Made by a program: the position numbers and the translations under genes. Below the pieces are notes generated by a model that saw nothing but the letters and a program-made list of their open reading frames with translations, did not search any database and was not told where the DNA came from. Of a stretch of 64,000 nt of DNA, positions 61,491 through 64,000 are shown piece after piece. How positions within the stretch are numbered: the first letter of the stretch is position 1; every line of letters begins with the position of its first letter. The stretch comes from Haloimpatiens lingqiaonensis (GTDB lineage: Bacteria; Bacillota; Clostridia; Clostridiales; Clostridiaceae): the NCBI RefSeq assembly GCF_044502415.1, contig NZ_CP172402.1. One strand, given 5' to 3'.

Positions 61491-61612
61491 ACATATTCTT
61501 ATTGGATTTTAAATAAAAACTCTTATGAAACTTATTGAGTTATAGTGTATTTAATATGTATAATATCTGTATATGGGGGAAGTTATTAATATATACTGGG
61601 AGATGGGGAGCA

Positions 61613-62444
61613 TTGGACAGGATAATAAAAAAAGAGAATTTTATACATATAATGTTTATCTATATATTCCTTTGGATTTTTCACATTTGTACTTTGGGGG
61701 ATAATAATTTTTATAAAACCTTTGGAAATAATATATTTCTTATAGTGGGTGAGTTTGTAGCTTGTAAACTTATGTTTATTGCTTACAAAAAAAGTATAGG
61801 TATAGAAAAAAGGTTTTGGCTTTTTATGTCATTATCTATAATTAGTTATTTTATAGGAGATTTAATTTGGATAGTAGTAGAATCATATACAGGAACTAAT
61901 TTAACTTCCTTGGCTATATCGGATATTTTCTATTTAATGCAATATCCTTTAAGTATAATAGCTATATTGTATATTGTGTATAAAAGGAAAAGTAAATTTC
62001 TTACATTTCAAATGGTTATGGATATTTTCATAACAGTTATAGCTGTCTACAGTATAATTTGGTTTTTTATTATAGATCCTATTTATTCAGAAGTGGGTAT
62101 GGGCTTTTTTAGAAAGGTTTCATTATTGGTAAATCCTATGGGAGATTTAGGGGTATTGCTTTCAGGATTATTTATGATATTATTGGCAAGAGATGCTTTC
62201 CCTAATAAGGTGATTTTTTTAATTATATCGGGGTTGCTTTTAGAGATATTTGTGGATTTATTATATTGTTATATTACATTGTTATATTACATTTAATAAT
62301 ATACCTATTTCTTTGGTATTTTTAGATCCATTTTGGGTTATGGCCTTATTGCTTATATCTTATTCGGCTATTGTATATGATGAAGTAATAGAAAATGGAG
62401 AAAAGGATCTTCTAGATGAAATGAAGAAAATCCACATTAATTGA
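61613..62444 (+). pseudogene. Broken multi-span membrane sensor protein
   Basis: A frame from TTG 61613 (GGGGAG upstream) encodes six or seven membrane helices resembling the N-terminal sensor of GGDEF-type signalling proteins. A 13-bp tandem duplication, TTGTTATATTACA at 62266-62278 and 62279-62291, shifts the frame; removing one unit restores DLLYCYITFNNIPISLVF and a continuous protein to EKDLLDEM. The gene then runs into a dispersed repeat (AAATGAAGAAAATCCACATT), which supplies the end KKIHIN and a stop, so any output domain has been lost. The GGDEF link is inference. Confidence 0.6.
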
Positions 62445-62561
62445 TATTTGATATTTATTATTTGATATTTATTATTTAGAATTGATATTTTCAATGGTTA
62501 GCTAATGTAAAATCTAAAAATTATATACAAAAATTTAGTTAATATATAGGGGGATGTGTAA

Positions 62562-63500
62562 ATGAATTTAATTGATATGCACTGTGATACTATACTAAAA
62601 ATGATGGACAGAGATGAAAAGTTTAATTTTGAAGAAAATCATTATGGTATAGATTTAAGTAAACTAAAGAAAGCTAATTCTATTGCGGAGTTTTTTGCTT
62701 GCTTTGTAGATCTAAAAGGGGATAAAGATCCATTGGAAAGGGCTCTAGACATGGTGGACAGATTTTATTTGGAGCTACATAAGCATGAAGAAACTATTGC
62801 CATTGCTAAGAATTATGAAGAGATAATGAAAAATATTAAAGAGGATAAAATATCAGCAATACTGACTATAGAAGGCGGGGAAGCTTTAAAGGGAAAACTT
62901 TCGAACTTAAGGAATTTCTACAAATTAGGAGTTAGACTTATAACCTTAACTTGGAATTATGAAAATGAAATAGGATATCCGGGATGTGTGGAAGAGTCTA
63001 GAGATAAGGGACTTACTGAGTTTGGAAAAGAACTAATAGTTGAAATGAATAAATTAGGCATGATAGTGGATGTATCTCATCTTTCTGATGGAGGTTTTTA
63101 TGATGCTATAAAATATTCTAAAAAGCCAATAGTGGCATCTCACTCTAACGCTAGAGAAATTAAAGTTCACTCAAGAAATTTAACAGATCCTATGATAAAG
63201 CTTTTAGGCGAGAATGGTGGAGTTATGGGGCTTAATTTCTGTAACCCATTTTTATCTAGAGAAAAAGTAGCAACAGTTGAAGATATGGTTAGGCACATAA
63301 AACATATAGTTAATGTTGGAGGAATTGATGTAGCTGCAATAGGTACTGATTTTGATGGCATTGATAATCCGCCAGAGATAGGTCACATAGGAGAAATGGA
63401 CAAACTATTAGATGCATTACATAAACATGGATTCTCAGAAGGAGACATAGAGAAAATTTTCTATAAAAATACTTTGAGAGTTATAAAAGAAGTTTTGTAA
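62562..63500 (+). CDS. Membrane dipeptidase-type peptidase (M19 family)
   Basis: 312 residues of the M19 renal-dipeptidase fold. The binuclear zinc ligands are visible: H and D in IDMHCDTIL near 4-10, E in LTIEGGEAL near 107, H in VASHSNAR near 192 and H in VHSRNLTD near 205. GTDFDGI near 266 holds the last acidic residue. Bacterial members cleave dipeptides, including D-amino-acid forms, in the cytoplasm. The ATG follows AGGGGGATGTG. No signal peptide. Repeat sequence on both sides suggests a single-gene unit. Confidence 0.92.
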   Translation: MNLIDMHCDTILKMMDRDEKFNFEENHYGIDLSKLKKANSIAEFFACFVDLKGDKDPLERALDMVDRFYLELHKHEETIAIAKNYEEIMKNIKEDKISAILTIEGGEALKGKLSNLRNFYKLGVRLITLTWNYENEIGYPGCVEESRDKGLTEFGKELIVEMNKLGMIVDVSHLSDGGFYDAIKYSKKPIVASHSNAREIKVHSRNLTDPMIKLLGENGGVMGLNFCNPFLSREKVATVEDMVRHIKHIVNVGGIDVAAIGTDFDGIDNPPEIGHIGEMDKLLDALHKHGFSEGDIEKIFYKNTLRVIKEVL

Positions 63501-63520
63501 AATAAAAAATGAAAAATTAA

Positions 63521-63548
63521 GGATAAAACTCCTTTAGGAGTTTTTAAA
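63521..63548 (+). terminator. Terminator after the dipeptidase gene
   Basis: AAAACTCC and GGAGTTTTT form a stem with a TTTA loop and T-run. The phrase is part of a dispersed repeat (also near 9555, 30008, 49265 and 60610) that seems to act as a mobile terminator. Confidence 0.7.
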
Positions 63549-63806
63549 TATAAATTTAGGAAATTCTTAAAGGAGTTTTTGAAATTTATATTTAAGAAAT
63601 TCCTTAGGAATTTGAAACTACATTGTAAATTTTAAATTCAAAAATAGTCTACAATTTAAAATTTATGCATGGAGGTTAGGTTAATATTTTTTAATGTATG
63701 AAAAAATTACTTGCATTATAAATTTAATTCAAACTTATAATGCAAGTAAAATTTCAAAAGTTAATAAAATTTAAAATATTATATACAATTTTTCAAATAA
63801 TTGTGT

Positions 63807-63812
63807 TATAAT
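63807..63812 (+). promoter_or_regulatory. -10 element of the riboswitch transcript
   Basis: TATAAT lies about 25 bases before the start of the tetrahydrofolate aptamer. No good -35 match is visible at 17 bases. Confidence 0.55.
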
Positions 63813-63832
63813 ATAAGTGAAAATAAAATATA

Positions 63833-63992
63833 TGGGCAGAGTAGATATAAGAGCGTCAAGTGCTAGAGGATGGGAGGTTGTCTCTAGACGAAACTTTTTA
63901 CCAGGGGTGAATAGTTACGATTCTTAAATCGCTTCCGCTGTCATAGAAGGTATAACCTCTATGTGGCATGTCCTGTTGTAGGAGGTTTTTTT
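63833..63992 (+). ncRNA. Tetrahydrofolate (THF) riboswitch
   Basis: The aptamer (63833-63942) matches the THF class in order: closing stem GGCAG/CTGTC, AGAGTAGAT, GCGTCAAGTG, stem CTAGAG/CTCTAG around GATGGGAGGTTGT, GACGAA, GGGGTGAAT and GCTTCCGC. The expression platform has two exclusive hairpins: CATAGA...TCTATG and AACCTC...GAGGTT. The second hides the GGAGG ribosome site and is followed by eight T residues, so control could be translational, transcriptional or both. THF riboswitches sense reduced folates and usually control folate uptake or synthesis genes. Confidence 0.88.
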
Positions 63993-63993
63993 T

Positions 63994-64000
63994 ATGCAAA
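63994..64000 (+). CDS. Start of a riboswitch-controlled gene (cut by window end)
   Basis: ATG eight bases after GTAGGAGG, with only two codons and one base inside the window. By position it is the target of the THF riboswitch; folate transporter folT is a common target, but the sequence shown cannot confirm it. Confidence 0.55.

Noticed and set aside
63841..63992. Lysine riboswitch or T-box for the last leader
   Set aside because: The segment order fits the THF aptamer and lacks the lysine-class core and the T-box GGTGGTACCGCG-type motif.

Overview
The window is very AT-rich DNA from a Gram-positive anaerobe, most likely Clostridium sensu stricto or a close relative. The evidence is strong GGAGG-type ribosome binding sites with frequent TTG/GTG starts, a long single-chain pyruvate carboxylase, a pdxS/pdxT pair, a standalone cobyric acid synthase, an ECF substrate-binding subunit, a LytTR regulator with a LiaF-like partner, and a sortase-type tail on a giant subtilase. 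No rRNA, tRNA, CRISPR array or phage structural module was seen.

Layout. 0-9.3 kb: a class-C-like serine hydrolase, an M29-type aminopeptidase, an MBL-fold hydrolase, an intact ISL3-family insertion with an 8-bp target duplication, and a REP-associated tyrosine transposase (RAYT). 10-15 kb: the PLP synthase genes pdxS and pdxT, pushed apart by about 3.3 kb of insertion sequences that cut off the original 5' end of pdxT. 15-20 kb: an ECF S component, a second insertion sequence, a tandem repeat and cutC. 20-29 kb: several GNAT acetyltransferases (intact and broken) around an MccF-like S66 peptidase, then a methyltransferase, an M50-type membrane protease, a MazG-like protein and gene remnants. 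30-36 kb: an AAA ATPase/PD-(D/E)XK protein beside a Uma2-family nuclease, a DUF5412 protein, the LytTR/LiaF-like pair, and a patatin. 36-43 kb: a secreted TPR protein, cobQ, and a two-component system with a lipoprotein. 43-49 kb: a predicted C-rich small RNA, an FGGY kinase, an MFS transporter, a 28-residue peptide gene and rsgA. 50-64 kb: a 1587-residue surface subtilase, pyc, an amidase, a repeat-rich region, a broken membrane sensor, a dipeptidase, and a tetrahydrofolate riboswitch whose target gene starts 7 bases before the window ends.

The most striking content is between genes. At least six families of short dispersed elements occur: about 38 REP copies (GGGGACGGTTAACAA), all in the first 26.5 kb, which also holds the RAYT; ten copies of a 135-bp double-hairpin element; two hairpin or inverted-terminal MITE families; internally deleted derivatives of the 16-kb insertion sequence; and arrays of GTGCTAG- and GATATTT-like motifs. 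The strongest candidate for an undescribed system is a pair of about 295-bp elements in opposite orientation at 59.8 and 61.2 kb. Their long arms differ in sequence but stay nearly perfectly self-complementary within each copy, while loop segments are conserved. This is the pattern expected of a large structured RNA or a hairpin element held by selection on its fold.
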